Program-made: the position numbers and the translations under genes | Assembly (NCBI GenBank): GCA_029891345.1 | Contig: CM056997.1 | Location: 213,009,212-213,073,211, forward strand | DNA: 64,000 bases | Direction: 5' to 3' | Source: Dryococelus australis | Lineage: Eukaryota > Arthropoda > Insecta > Phasmatodea > Phasmatidae | Notes under the pieces: generated by a model | The model's input: only the letters and a program-made list of their open reading frames with translations | What the model was told of the DNA's origin: nothing | Database searches by the model: none | Shown: positions 23,469 through 36,149 of the stretch, in pieces | How positions within the stretch are numbered: the stretch's first letter is position 1 | Layout of the letters: each line of letters begins with the position of its first letter

Positions 23469-24300
23469 ATTTTTATTTTATTTTAGCTATAATTATATAT
23501 TTTTGTATCTTATATAATTATAATAGTACTGGTGTGATATTTTCTGGGGCGAAACAGATATTTAGGTTCTCTCAGAGTGCTTCTGTAGTTTTTATTTGAA
23601 AAGTATTGCAGAAGCCCGTGTGGGAAAATAAAATGGACACTTTAATAAAACAGTTCCTTAAATGTTCATCTAATCTTACCCCATTCGAGAATGCACAATA
23701 GGGCACACTGACAGGAAGGTTCAGGTTCGGCACTTGTGAAAAATATATACAAGTAAATATACTGAGTAATGAAGGGAAAAAAACAGAACATACTGATGGA
23801 TGATAAATAAAGCCTACTGACTCCAGCCGATTGACTTCAGTAGACCGACTCCTGTAGACTGACTACAGCAGACTGATTACAGCTGACTAACTCTAGCACA
23901 CTGATTCCAGCTGACTGACTCCTACAGACTAATTCATACAGACTGACTGCTGATTGCTATGCATGCAGTGCTGATTGCGGTACGTGATGTGCTGGTTGCT
24001 GTCCATGCGGTTCTGATTGTGGTGCATTATATCTCAATGCCTTCATGTGCTTGGTCATCTGCAATCACGTGGCAAATCGGTAATAGTCTGGTCGGTGTCC
24101 GAACAATGTATTAATGGTGCAATATGATTGGTTCAAAATAAATATGACTTAATAGGGCTTGCATACGCGTATATTATAAATAACTAGAGGTCAGGTGAGT
24201 TGCTTAGTTTGAGAACGACTGTCATGAAAGGTGAATTGTATCGACTAGCTTCTACACCAGGCAATCCTCGACCAGTTACGTTAAAGCGGAGTACATACGA
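23469..24300 (-). repeat. Foldback right arm, inner part
   Basis: Reverse complement of the left inner arm, followed across the retrotransposon insertion point by sequence mirroring 16310-16487. No interruption occurs here, so this arm records the state before insertion. Confidence 0.8.
23818..23955 (-). repeat. 14-bp tandem array, right arm
   Basis: About 10 copies of the reverse-complement 14-base unit (cagactgactcc-like). Fewer copies than the left-arm array, so the two arrays have expanded or contracted separately. Confidence 0.8.
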
Positions 24301-24930
24301 CCTGCCAATGATTTCGTGCCATCGATTTCTTCTTTGAGTGAGATTACTCCTGTTTTACCAACACCATCAAATTCTTTATCTGTGAAGGCTACATCACTCG
24401 CAGCATCTACTTCCACCAGTGCAATAACATAATTTCAGATTGGTATGATACTATCGACTTCTTCAGCTGTGACACCTACATCACTACCAGCATCTACTGC
24501 CACCAGTACAACACAATCATCTACAGATGCTACAGTGCCATCATATTCTTCAGCTGTTACGCCTTCCAAATCTTCAATGGAGCCATCGAACACTTCGGCT
24601 TAGGTACATAGAACACCATTGCCAACGTTACATGCTTCTTTATCTCCATCACCTATATATCCCACAGGTCTATCCGAGTTTTTTCCTGAACCAATGCATC
24701 GTCTTCAGTGTCACTTTTGTGATAAGAGATTTACTTTCGACCACATTGCACGGATACATGAGTGCTTTAATTGCGCCCAGAACCTCTGTCGCATGTCATA
24801 TTTTTGTGACGGGTACAGGTAAGATGCATTTATCATCAAGACATCGGTACCTGGTTTGCTGAGAGCAAATCTCTTGTGACTTTGATACATGTCCTCGAAA
24901 GTGTAGTTACCTACATTACCCACCCTGCAC
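24301..24930 (+). pseudogene. Ser/Thr-rich Cys/His-finger gene, right-arm copy
   Basis: A single plus-strand frame stays in register from 24301 to 24822, with only two internal stops (a TAA near 24427 and a TAG near 24601). It encodes about 130 residues dominated by Ser, Thr, Pro and Ala, with repeated SSAVTP and LPASTATS-type words. A Cys/His-rich end follows: LQCHFCDKRFTF, HIARIHECFNC and NLCRMSYFCDG. The later C2HC finger seen in the left copy is lost here by a stop at 24820. The Cys/His spacing resembles zinc fingers, but I cannot assign a family. Confidence 0.55.
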
Positions 24931-26600
24931 AGTGTGTCGGAGTAATAAATGTCACGATATTTTCGCGCAAGGACAACACGAGTGTGGATAGCGAGATTCA
25001 TGGACTACTATAACCTACAACAATGTCGCATATATACTGGAATTAATATATAGTTGAATACTGAGATTTTTTGAGGGTATGATCAATTGTATTAAAATTG
25101 TATAAAAAATGTGCCCTGTATAAAATCGTATTTTATTTAGTGGTTCTTTTTATAATTTGTTAGAATATTTTTAAAATTTTAAACATAGAGTAATACAAGT
25201 AATTTAATTGAAAAGTAATTTATAAAGTAACATTGTGCTATAAGTACAGTTGTATAATTTAATATATATATATGTATGTTTTAAAATTCAACAACTGCAA
25301 ATTTTTAATTAAAAATATATATATAATAAATTATGCATGTGGTTAATGGCCCGCATCATGCATGTAGGTATACTGTTGTTTAACAAATATATAATTTTAA
25401 TAGGAGTGAAAAATGACATATTTTCCTATCTCCATAAATATGAGAGCTAACCGCTCACCTAGTGATTGAATTAATAAATTTACACCACATATGTGTAGAA
25501 AAAATTATACAACATGGAGGGCAACTACAGCACAACCTATACTTTAAAAACATAAAAAGTATGGCTGTCGTCTGGTGGCGATATCTATAATTAATAGACT
25601 AGCGCCACCAATGTATTTAAATCTAAGATGTAAGTTGAACGAATTTGAGGAAAAAACTCAAGCAAACTATAAACAAATAAAAACCAAAAAACAAAATGGC
25701 AGACTGCACCTGCCAAGATGGCAAATGGTTGCACCTACAAAGAAGGAGAATGTTGGCTGTGATGCCTACCAATCGACTGCACCGACTAATATGGCGAAAT
25801 GAGTATGGGTGAGGGTTGACCTCCGGAAATTTAAGATATTTTAAAAATAATTTATTCAATAATTTTATGTTATTTTTAAAATAGTTCTTTTATATATATT
25901 TTTAATATTTTGGTTTTTTGGAATTTTTATTGTATAAAAAAATTGGGATAGCTTACAAGACCATTCAAGGTCACAGGTTTGAGGTGAGGGTCACCTGCAC
26001 CCAATGTGGTGGAAGTAGTTAGTAATATACTATCGCTGACTGTTATGATTTCTTATGGATTTTTTGGGTTCGATGCCATTCAAGTTCATAAGGTCAAGAT
26101 CAAGATCACCGCAACCAATATGGCGGTAGTAGTCAGTAACGTAATATACCTGATAACGTTTTTGATTTTTGGTATTTTTTGGAATTTTTTGGGATTTGTT
26201 ATGACGTTTTAAAATTTTTTGGGTTTAAGGTCATTCAAGTCCATGGGGTCAAAGCCAGTGTCATTTGCACCCAATATGGGGGAAGTATCCAGTAACATAA
26301 TATGCTCGCTGACTTATGAATCTTTTGGATTTTTTTTGGAATATTGGTTTTCCAGGTCATCCAATGTCATGGTTATTGGGCCTGAGTCCTGAGTCCTGAG
26401 AAGCCTTCCAAATCACCTGAATTGGCTGAAAATTGCCGTTCTGCGGCTTCTTTTTGCAGATGGGGTACTTTGGGCATTTTTGAGGAAAAAATTGGGATAC
26501 CATTAGGGAGAAAGGGAAATTTTTAAGGAGAAAGGGGGAAAAGGGAAATTCAAGAATGCGTCAGTCCGCGCCTGGTGCCTCCTTCCATTTCTTTTCCCTT
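24931..26600 (-). repeat. Foldback right arm, outer part
   Basis: Mirrors 12415-12821 and 14491-15820. It holds the same tactgactac-type units (26015-26310), the fused gagtcctgagtcctgag, and the ggaaattcaagaatgcg end block. The ORFs at 25575-25802 and 26006-26212 are by-products of this repeat. Confidence 0.75.
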
Positions 26601-29600
26601 GTAATGATTATTTCGTATTCAATACGAGTTAAAAATGGCGAGAGCAGCAATGGTTTGAAATAGCTAGTAAGAAATAGCTCACAATTAAAATATATTCTTA
26701 ACCAAGTTTTTTTGGTATACTGTTTGTAAATTAAACGTTGCCTATTGAAACATTTAAATTTTTAGGTAGCAATGATGGAAACATATTTCATTGTCATGGT
26801 TAAAATTACCAGCGCAATATTCGGTGTGTAGGCACTAGCGACTCGGTGTTTTCTTTTTTCGACCTAGGAATTGACTTCAGTAGACTCTCAGCCGAGTGGA
26901 GCTTGTCACTCCCTTTCTCTATCTCTCGGGAAGTTTCACTCCGCTAGTAGTAGTGAAAATTATACATGTTTTTAATTTTAGCATATTTCATATTTATTAG
27001 AGCAAAAAGAATGGTTTTTCAATGCGTAATTTACAACTGAAAAAATATTTTCATGTTTTAAATACTTATAATAATATATTTAGATGTGGTGGCTGGAGGG
27101 TTAGAAACCCTAAGTTGGCAGTAGTGGCGACTATCGACTAGGCGAGTAGCGACATGACATGGCATGTTGTTGTTGCTCAACGAAGCGTTAATATTTCTTG
27201 CTTCTAAAAATACTTCAAATTACCTCATCAAGTTTGTATATGTAGTGTTTTCTAACCTACCTTGGCAAGTTACGATGTTGTGACAAGTCAGTGTTCCCAC
27301 GGCAGTAATAAATATACTGCAAAGTACGTCGTGGCCGGTGCTTATGAAAGGGAGTGGCTGGATCTTTGTCGTTATGCTAGCCCGGCGTGTGCGTGATTGC
27401 AAATATTCCAAGTGCGGAATTTGTACATTTTAATCGTTAATAGTTTTTACGATGAAGTTAATTAATTAAAAGCCACGTCTGTCTATTTACCACAACGTAA
27501 TTTCGCCCTAGGAGATTGAAACACAATTGTGTAACGTGTTTACGTTTTTGTGACTAATGTTTGCCACAATCCCAACAAATTACTTTGCCCGTCCAGAAAA
27601 CATCCCATAAATACTTAAATAAACCTAGTAAAAACTAAGTACCCTTGCAAAGAAATATGAGCGGAGTAATAGTTACGGTAAGCCTAGTTGAATTAGTGTT
27701 CACCACTATCATTTATGTTTATCGTTGCTACGTATAAATAATAAGCGACACTAGTAGCATGTTTGAATTTACTGTCCTTTTGTTGGACCGGTTGTTACTT
27801 AATTTTAATAGTTGTTCCTACTAGGACCGTACGTTTAACGAATTAACCCAACACACATCAATAACAAGGCTTTAAATACTACAGTTCGTTCCCCCACAGC
27901 AATAACAGGGTTTAACACAGTCACGGCCAAATATATCCGTTCTTCTGTTTGTTATACATTCAAACCCTTGGTGGCTGCTCTGAAAGGGCTCGTAACAATA
28001 AACGCAATCTAAGGGGGTAGCCAGACGTAGCTGTCATATAAGCTTTGCTTTCTCAGTATTAAATGCACTCAACTGGACTTATGGTCCTGACTCTCAAACA
28101 TCTATTCAAAGACTCTAATTTCCAGATACACCACAATATTAAAAGCTCCTAATCAAAGGCATTACTGAAGTTTTCTCCCCCCCCCCCCATAAATCCGCAG
28201 CTATCCACTTCGGACTCGCCACTGAAATATAGCATGCGGGTGGCACAAGCCCACACTCGGAGTTAGCATCAGGATCCCCTCGCGGTGGATGGTCTTCTCC
28301 CGCGGCACGAGCTCGGTATCCTGCGGCACCTCCCCGCGTAAACAAAGCACTTTACAGTTAAATCGTAGAAGTCACATGACACTGTTTATGTTAGCGTTTA
28401 GCCGAAGGATACGCAATCGCTAACAAAAAGTATAAATTTAGCAGGACTTAAGAAAAGATTGCAGTGTCCGTGAATGGACTACAGTATGGAAATCTAGTAT
28501 TTATCCCTAAGACATAATTATTATCATGCCGTTAAAACAACTATACACAATTTTGAATGCCTTTAGGGTCTTCTAGAAACTTGACCAATAAAGCGTCGTC
28601 CAGAAACAGATCAAATGACCTGAGGAAGAAGTACATGACAATGAAGCATTTGCATATAAGAATTCGCAAATTAATAATTTAGTTGAGTTTTCGTAACCAA
28701 TGAAACGTGATTTTAAATTTTTCTGCTGTGTCTTAATAAGACTGCTAGGGGAAAAATATTTTATTATAGTAGGCAATATTTTGAGCCCTTACGCGTTATT
28801 GCGACAGTGCACAATTAAAATACCATTTATAAAATTTCGCAATTTTCATTTGAAAATGTGAGCACATGTTTATGATTAGACTAACTCGCTCTTTTAACCT
28901 CTAATCAGGCCAATTCACTTACGTGCATACATTAACTTCGCAATATATCGTAAATATCTGCCATATATTTCATACACTAAAAATCTGTATGAGTGATTTC
29001 AATCAGCAGAAATACTTTAATGAAACTTTAGTTAATGATCTCTGTTATCAACTGGCGAATCTGTGTATTAGTGTTTTACTAACAGGCGAATGCAACATAA
29101 CTCACCACGAATCTGTAGAAATCTCTGTGTAATAAGTAAATGCCAAGAACTTATACGATTGGTAGAATTTTACTGACTCAAGTGGAACAATTTCAACTGA
29201 TATGTAGTTAAATTTTCTGATTTGGCGTATTTTTAACTGTTTACAATTTAGAGTATAACAACAACGTTTTTATGTATATTTAATGTCAGTATGCCTTTCA
29301 AGTGACCAAAACTATAATGTTTTTTAGTATGTTCCCGTGGTGTTTGGAACATTTTCATCCTGGATGCATAAAAAAATTCTATCATTAAACTCTCAGTATC
29401 ATTAACGATCTAAAAACGTTTACGTGAATACATTCGATAGCATTTAGATTGCTGCAGAAGAACGTAGATTATAAGTAGTGACATATAATTTGATGGTTGC
29501 AGGCTGTTGCTAGTTTGAAGCATTTTTCTCCCGATAAATTGTCTCGTGCTATCTGTTAACAGGTGTCGCAGAATTTAAAGTCCCATTTAATTAATTTGGA

Positions 29601-29959
29601 CTATTACAGCTCTCTGTATTGTTTAGAAGGCTGCATTTTAACGAATTATTAAATTATATCTGAATGAGTTAGTTAATTATCTAAACCAGCGCTGCCAAAA
29701 TCATTAGCGGCTTATCAGCTATCACCACAGCTGCCTAAGGCACGCAAATCATGAAATAATCAACTTAAATATTAGATCGGCAAATAGTTATTAGGTTTTA
29801 TCAATTTTGTGATGGCGTCAACGTCGTAGTATGTATTGTGTTTTGGGAGACTTTTGCTTCCTTATAGCCCTGACTTAGCCCCAAAAAGTGCTAAAGATGC
29901 TATAATATTTTTAGAGACCCCAGTTTGTGCTTTTAAGATCGTGAGAAGATTTTATGCCA
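26601..29959. other. No gene recognised
   Basis: AT-rich DNA with scattered short frames and a C10 homopolymer near 28178-28187. The ORFs at 28139-28345 (minus) and 28923-29132 (plus) carry no motif, start context or repeat partner that I can defend. It may be intron of the RGK gene or intergenic DNA. Confidence 0.4.
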
Positions 29960-32660
29960 ACTTAATATTCCCTCATATTCATACTGGATGTTGAATGATA
30001 GCTACTAGTATTACATGACACTGGCTGTCGCACATTCATTCCTTACTCGTCACTGATTATTTATCGTTTTACCTTTAACTAAATTTTGATCAGAATTACT
30101 CAATGTTATGGCGAAGCCCGGTTTTATCACTTTAAAATTATGATATTGGCAATTATTACAGCTTTGAGAATTTTCGATAAAAAATGTTCAAAAGATTCAC
30201 AAAAAAAAAAACTGGACTTAGTCGGAAAGATACTGAGAGTTATAACAGAGAATTGTGTTATCAAGTGACCACTTTTCTGTAAAAAAAAAATATGCGAAAG
30301 AGGCATTTAAAAAATTACTTTGATACTCATTTTAAGTTCTGCAAGCGATTCTATTATGCTCAAAACCATTGCTATGGCATACTACACTGCAAAATATGCG
30401 AGATCACCAGTTAGAAAACAACAATCGTAAATGTCAAACATTATAAAATTTGAGTCCTATCTATACGTTATAGGTGAGGTTTGTGTGACAGTTTGGAACT
30501 TACGTAATTACTGGAGCTTTTTTCCCAAAAGTAAATTTGGTGAAAATTAGTGAAATTTCGTAAAAAAATCTACAGTTGTAGATTAAAATTTCATTGCTGT
30601 CGAAACAATTTCTGACATAGAGTTCATTCTTAGCACTGCTCTGGTCGTGGAAGGCCAAAGTATGTACTGCCTCCTGTTTGGCAACGAAGCCTAAGAATAT
30701 CAATGTACTGAGAAGAAGAACCAATTTTTCATCTGCTAATTGCTTTCTGTATTGTTCCCAATAAAGTTGGTAGATATTTGGGGAAATTATCCTGTTGTAT
30801 AAATATACAGTTTCATTTAACATATAGGCTTAACGTTACATTCGTTATACTTAAAATTCGGTTTATTTTTAAGAAACACCGATAGTTAAAAATGGCATTA
30901 CACACATTTAGGTTTCTTAATATTTCACAGGGTTATTCGATCGATACATAATTTCAAGCTAAAGAACGATTAATCTTTTCCTCCTCCTTGCTTTGTTAGC
31001 ACATTTTGACCAGGCGATATGGCTGTATAGGATACTATATAGTTTACTAATAAAATAAGAAATTACTTTCTAAATAGAAATGTATATATCGTTCTTAATA
31101 ACGTGTAAGTTTTTATCTACTTACCATTGTACTCCAACGGAGTTTTTGGGAGTAGAAGCTCTGAAATATTTCGCGTAGCGTGACGTCATAGAAAATTGTC
31201 CTTACTGCAGAGGATGTCGATATAAAACTAATTCAAATTTAAATGATACTTGAATAGCGTTTGTTTTGACGTAAAAAATTACAGTAGATGTTTCGCGTTG
31301 CAAACCGGTGAGATTTAGTCCTTTCCTACATTTTCAGTTATTTAATTGTTGTAATTTGGAAAAATTAGGTCACTACATGTCCCAATATTAAAATTTCATA
31401 AATAAAATACAGTTTTCTAGCAAGAAAATTATAACGCACAAGTTTCTTTCTTGTTGAAAGTTATTAGAAATACTATATAGATTTTCATAGAAATTTTCCT
31501 GTGTTTGAATTTATTGTGATGTGTTCTGTGAAACCACATTATATTTATAATCCTTAAAATTCGTTTTTAACTCCTGGTGTTTTTTTAAAACTAACCGAAT
31601 TCTAAGAATAATGAATGTTATCTTTACGCCTTTGCATTAAATAAATCGTTATAGCTTTATCATTCAATATATTTCGCTAATCTCTGCCAACCATTTTGAG
31701 AACGATCCAGTCCGTATTTGTTAAAAAGCATACACGTTAAGAGATTGACCAAAGTTTAGTTTTTGATGTGCTCTGCTAACAGCGAGTACCCTTAGCAGAT
31801 AAATACTGGCTCTTCTACCCACTACGTTATTTATAGATACCCGGGCCTTCCACGACCAGAGAAATGCGAATAAAAACTCGGTGAATGTCAGAAAGTGTTT
31901 GCACAGGAATGTTATTTTTAATCTACAACTGTAGATGTTTTTACCATAATTTTCTCAATTTTTCACCCATTTTTACCTTCGGGAAATAAACGCTTATGTA
32001 ATTACCTAAGTAGTAAACTGTTACGCGAATCTCGCCAAAAGTTATTTACATATAACACATAGAAAGGGGACGAGATATTTATAGTATTTGGTGTTTTCGA
32101 TTCTTGTTTTCAAACCGGTGATCTCACATATTTTGTTAGTGTAGTAAGTTATAGCTCAGGAGCAATAACACTGGTTTTAACCATAATATGCGCGATTGCA
32201 ATTCTTTACTAAATCACCAAATTCACATAATAAAGGCCTCTTTCACGTATCTTTTCAGAGAAGTTGTAACTTAACAATCTAGTTATCTGCAATATCTCTC
32301 AGTCACTATTCGGCCAAGTGAGTGAGTGAGCCAAGATATTTGCGCGGCTCTCCGAACATCAAGCTTCCGCCAAGTCCTATTCTTTATTGGATTCTTTAAA
32401 CATAATTTGTCTAAAATTCTTATAGGCCTTATTGTAGAAATTGCCAATATCGAAAATTTTAAAATGATAAAACCAACTTCGACATTTTGATAACTATTTT
32501 CGACATAAAAAATAACCGAATTTCAGTAATTCAGATAAAAGTTCAGTTGAGAGGGTTGAGCCATAAAGAATCAGTGACGATCAAGGAAGGAAAGGACGAC
32601 AATCACTCTCATGTAGGACTTGTAGCGACCATTTAACTTCCAGTATGAATAAAGGGCAAT
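29960..32660. mobile_element. Inverted-repeat element with arms of about 0.8 kb
   Basis: The left arm (about 29960-30745) is mirrored by the right arm (about 31790-32660). Paired blocks include tcgtcactgatt with aatcagtgacga, ttttatcactttaaaatt with aattttaaaatgataaaa, gcgagatcaccagtt with aaccggtgatctcac, ctacagttgtagatta with taatctacaactgtag, and tctggtcgtggaaggcc with ggccttccacgaccaga. About 1 kb of unpaired DNA lies between the arms. No transposase is visible; the 107-codon minus ORF at 30500-30823 lies mostly within the arm and looks accidental. This fits a non-autonomous DNA transposon or foldback. Ends are not sharp. Confidence 0.7.
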
Positions 32661-33560
32661 GCCAAATGATCATGATATTTCTAGCGGGTTCAGTTCAGAA
32701 GAGCTCTCGTGTATCGAGAAAGGTGAGAATGTAGCTGTAGCATTTTATTGTGGAGATAAATGCATTTAGCCTTTCACGTTTGTACTGGGCACTAGTATAT
32801 TTCCTGCTGGGATAGTGAACGTATCGGCTATGCGATTGCTAATTTTTTTCTAAAATGTAAACATCTTTCCAGAAATTTTAATTAATTATTTAAGTACGGT
32901 TCGTTTGATAGTAAGCGGTTCGATCAGTCTCCCCAATTGGTTCCCATTATTTTTTTTATAAGAATGTAAATTTTACTCAATTCTCTCCTATTGGTAACAT
33001 AAGGATATAGTTCGTTGACATAATTGATGTCGTCTCCGACTGTACCTAGTGCAATCACATCTTCTTCAAAGTGAACGACTTGTGTAAGTACACTAGAACG
33101 ACTTTCCTTTTGTGTCGCCCTCCAACTGCGTGCTGTGGAATATAAGCTGTGTTATCAAGGTGGTAGAAATTGGGGCGATTTTTTGCATGGGTTAAAATAA
33201 ATAAATACTGTATCAAAGGGCTGTATGCTTTGTATAATTATGGTTCAAATAACGTTAGGTGTATTACAATAAATAAAGCTCAACCTTAGTAAGCGTTATA
33301 AATAACTAGATGGGGGTGATTTTGAGGTGGAGATTTCCTTTATCTTGCATTCCATTAAATAGCTGTAACCAAGCAAGCATTTACTCTTTGGAAACCATTT
33401 TGTTCAATTTTTTTTTATATCGCTGTGGTAACATATTCACGTTAACTAACTTACTTATGTTTTTAGAGAAACCGCGCTATAAATCATATATCTTCGGTGT
33501 CTACTAACGTAAACATCACGTTGTTAACACTGATCTATTTTTCCTAATTCAAGGACAACT
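32661..33560. other. No gene recognised
   Basis: Unique AT-rich DNA. The ORF at 33310-33507 has no motif. Given the exon downstream, this is probably intron. Confidence 0.35.
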
Positions 33561-33816
33561 GGGGCCACGGTGGTGTAGTGGTTAGACTACTAGCCTACCT
33601 CAAAGGCGAACCGGGTTTAATTCCCAACGGGGTCACTCCCGGATTTTCGCATTTGAGAATCGTGCTGGACGATACCGCTGGTAGGCGGGTTTTCTTGGGG
33701 ATCTCCTGTTTCCTCCTCCCCTTCATTCCGACTCTGCTCCACATTCACCTTGCTTCACCCTCATCAGCTCTCAAGACCTCGATGTTAAGAGACGCCCAAA
33801 TCTCTTCACTCACTCG
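33561..33816 (+). mobile_element. tRNA-derived SINE, near full length
   Basis: The head has a pol III A box in GGTGTAGTGGTTAGACTAC and a B box in GGGTTTAATTCC. A conserved body follows (gattttcg, gtgctgg(a/c)c, tcttggggatctcctgttt) and ends in tcaagacctcg, gttaagag, cccaaatctc and actcactc. The same body recurs at 56280-56505, and the tail at 36488-36547, so this is a dispersed family. It lies about 210 bp upstream of the RGK exon in the same orientation. The ORF across it (33578-33943) is not a gene. No clean target duplication was found. Confidence 0.85.
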
Positions 33817-34027
33817 CGGTCAAATTTACCCTGAGTTTTTCAGAACTGTGCTTAAATGTAAGCAGTTATATAAGGGACTCTTTGTTATAAGTTCAATAAT
33901 CGAAAGTGCCCAGTTAATCTCGAACAGCCCACACTTGAGATGAAAAGTGAATATGTGTTCATAATGGACTCTGAGTAATTATTTTCTTTACTGAAACTTG
34001 GCAAGATTTGTTATTGTCTGGTTGCAG

Positions 34028-34119
34028 ATGACGAGTTCGGAGAGAAGACGGTGTCTGTTCTGTTGGATGGTGAGGAGTCAGAGATGATCTTTATCGATCA
34101 CCCTACAGTCGAGATGTCG
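34028..34119 (+). CDS. Internal exon of an RGK-family small GTPase (Rad/Gem/Kir type)
   Basis: The exon encodes DEFGEKTVSVLLDGEESEM followed by IFIDHPTVEMS. A good acceptor lies upstream (pyrimidine-rich stretch then TTGCAG, ending 34027), and a consensus donor GTAAGT begins at 34120. The first two bases complete a GAT (Asp) codon begun in the previous exon, and it ends in phase 0. In Ras folds this covers the strand pair around G2-G3. RGK proteins replace the usual DxxG at G3 with unusual residues, and the FIDHP-type G3 here agrees with insect RGK proteins, which restrain voltage-gated calcium channels at the plasma membrane. The P-loop exon and the following exon were not found in the window, so introns are long. 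This is the one clear host coding sequence. Confidence 0.8.
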
Positions 34120-36149
34120 GTAAGTCGGCACATGACTCCTTCTTAGGGACCACTACTTACAAAGCTCCTTAATGGGAATCTTTTGCATATGTATTTAAAA
34201 CCGAAAATTCCTCAAGTACCGCTATACCTAACTAGCTGTCGACGTTACATTCGAGTACACGTTATACAAGGGAACTATGAACTCTAATTACGTCACAATA
34301 TTAAACCTACCAAAATTCAGAAAAACCGATATTGTGACGAAGTGCGAGTTTGTAGTTTCCTTATCTTGTCGGCACTGCTGTGTAAGGTCAATAGCTAGTT
34401 GGGTGTAGGAGTAATTTAGAAATTATTTAATTAAAGATACAAAGGAGCTAGAAAAACCAGGAATTGAAAATGTCGGGGAAAGGTTCTCCCGTAATTAAGG
34501 ACACTTGTAGAAGCACCAATCAAGATGGCGCCGTGGCGACACACTGGACTCGCATACAATATATCTGTATACAGCAGGGATATGAACACTTTCGACATAC
34601 TTTTAGAAGTTATTCAGTGGTGTTTGTTGAGTGTTCGGATATTAGCGATCCATGGTGGCTCGGTACCGAGTACGTGGATGTTGTGTTATACCATGACAGA
34701 AAACTAGCACAATTAAAATTAAATAAATCAACTACACATCACCCTCGGTAACATTGTGTGTACAGAAACAGATAAACACGCATACTGTGTCGTTCACTAC
34801 GTACAACTAACAGTGCGGGAAACAAACACCGTGGCAGGACTGAGTTATTGAGTTTAGCTTGGAGGGTGAATGGTTAGGGTGGGGCATTTCACTGTGTGCC
34901 CGCCAGCAGGTACCATGCGCCACGGATCCGTTCTGGCCTCAAACACGACATTAGTTCAGTGCGAGTAGTCCGTTGCGGTTCCGTTGAGGTACCTCAACGT
35001 ACGAAACGCAATGACGCAGTAATGCCCCAACGATGACCATGGTGTTTCTTATAGCAAAACACCCAGTAGACATCTGTGAACAGCCTCTGAAATTCTGTCG
35101 GTAGAGTTCATATGTATCCTGTATAGTATATTATCTGTTATGTAGGCCCATAACATTTAAGTATAAGGCAGGCTTATTTATTTTGGAAAATCTGAAAATC
35201 TGAGTCCCCTTCTCATCGCAAGTTTGGTCGACGAAAGCTTCTAAAACGCAACAATCCTTGGTTCTCGCAAGGCGATATCAGCGGGAAATGTTCTTCCTCA
35301 CCATTAGTCTTCGAACAATATAGCGAGCCTTTCGGAGTTATCCCATGCAGCACCTTCTGTTCATGTAGTAATTATAAACGATATTCCATTAGAACTGAAA
35401 ATAAAATAATTTGATTTTAACCGAAGTATAAAACGCTTGTGATACATGGCATTATTTGAAACAACTATACGCATCATACAAGGGTATGGGAGTTGCACAG
35501 ATTTCTTTCAAGAAGTGTGAAGAAACTGCGAATAGACTGTATCTAGTTGTCCACTCACAGGACAATTGTGTCAGAGGTCGTGAGTCGTGTACATAAATAA
35601 CACTACGGAAGGACGAGGTCAAACAAGAATTTCTCCGTGAGAGTGAAGATAACTTACTGGCCGGCACAGCTTAGCGCTACAATCATTTAGCTGTCCACGT
35701 GGTTTCACTAGGAGAACAACCAACTAACTAACGTAGGTGACAACTCCCATCCTTTCCCCTTAATAGAAGCCACTGTGCTCTTGGATCTTTGATTGCACTC
35801 TTGCTTAATTTCTCTGGTCGCTTCTATAATGACATTGCTGACCTCGAGACATCAAGGCCTATATATCATCTAAGCTATTAAGAATGATTTGCAATCGCGT
35901 AGAGGAAAAGTAAGAACATTAGTTATATTATTAACATACTGAGTTTTGGAGGCGAATAATGGCAACATTACGAGAAGCGTTCTATGCTGTTTTAACCCGC
36001 AAATGATACGTTTCGTAGCAGTTAACTAGCGCGACTAACATGTTCACTTTCAAATATAATATATATATATATAACAATAATAATAATACTTGCAAAAATT
36101 GCGTCTGGTGGCAGCACCTGACCATATTAAAGTTTCATGGCCTTTTGTG
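34120..36149. other. Presumed intron of the RGK gene
   Basis: Begins at the GTAAGT donor. No second exon with RGK-like coding was found. ORFs at 34464-34751 and 35452-35667 show no family features. A short TATA microsatellite lies at 36057-36071. Confidence 0.45.

Larger units (their letters stand above)
12415..26600. mobile_element. Giant foldback (mirror-image) element
   Basis: The two halves are diverged reverse complements of each other over their full length, centred near 23468. Ends: AAGGGAA at 12415 and TTCCCTT at 26600. Markers found in mirrored order include the gaatttcccc/gggaaattc ends, a gtcagcgagcatat block with tactgactac (12721-12750, 26280-26310), the tactgactacyrc units of 14550-14700 and 26015-26140, the ccaacat/atgttgg blocks near 14970 and 25750, the finger gene near 15900 and 24760, and the tttcgcccc/ggggcgaaa pair (23382, 23546) beside the centre. 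The left half is 11.05 kb and the right 3.13 kb. The excess equals the LTR retrotransposon plus one more insert. No target duplication is evident at the outer ends. I see no transposase. Confidence 0.8.

Noticed and set aside
30500..30823. 107-codon minus ORF
   Set aside because: Lies mostly within an arm of the inverted-repeat element; the mirrored arm does not preserve the frame.
33578..33943. 121-codon plus ORF
   Set aside because: Most of it is SINE sequence starting at the tRNA-like head.
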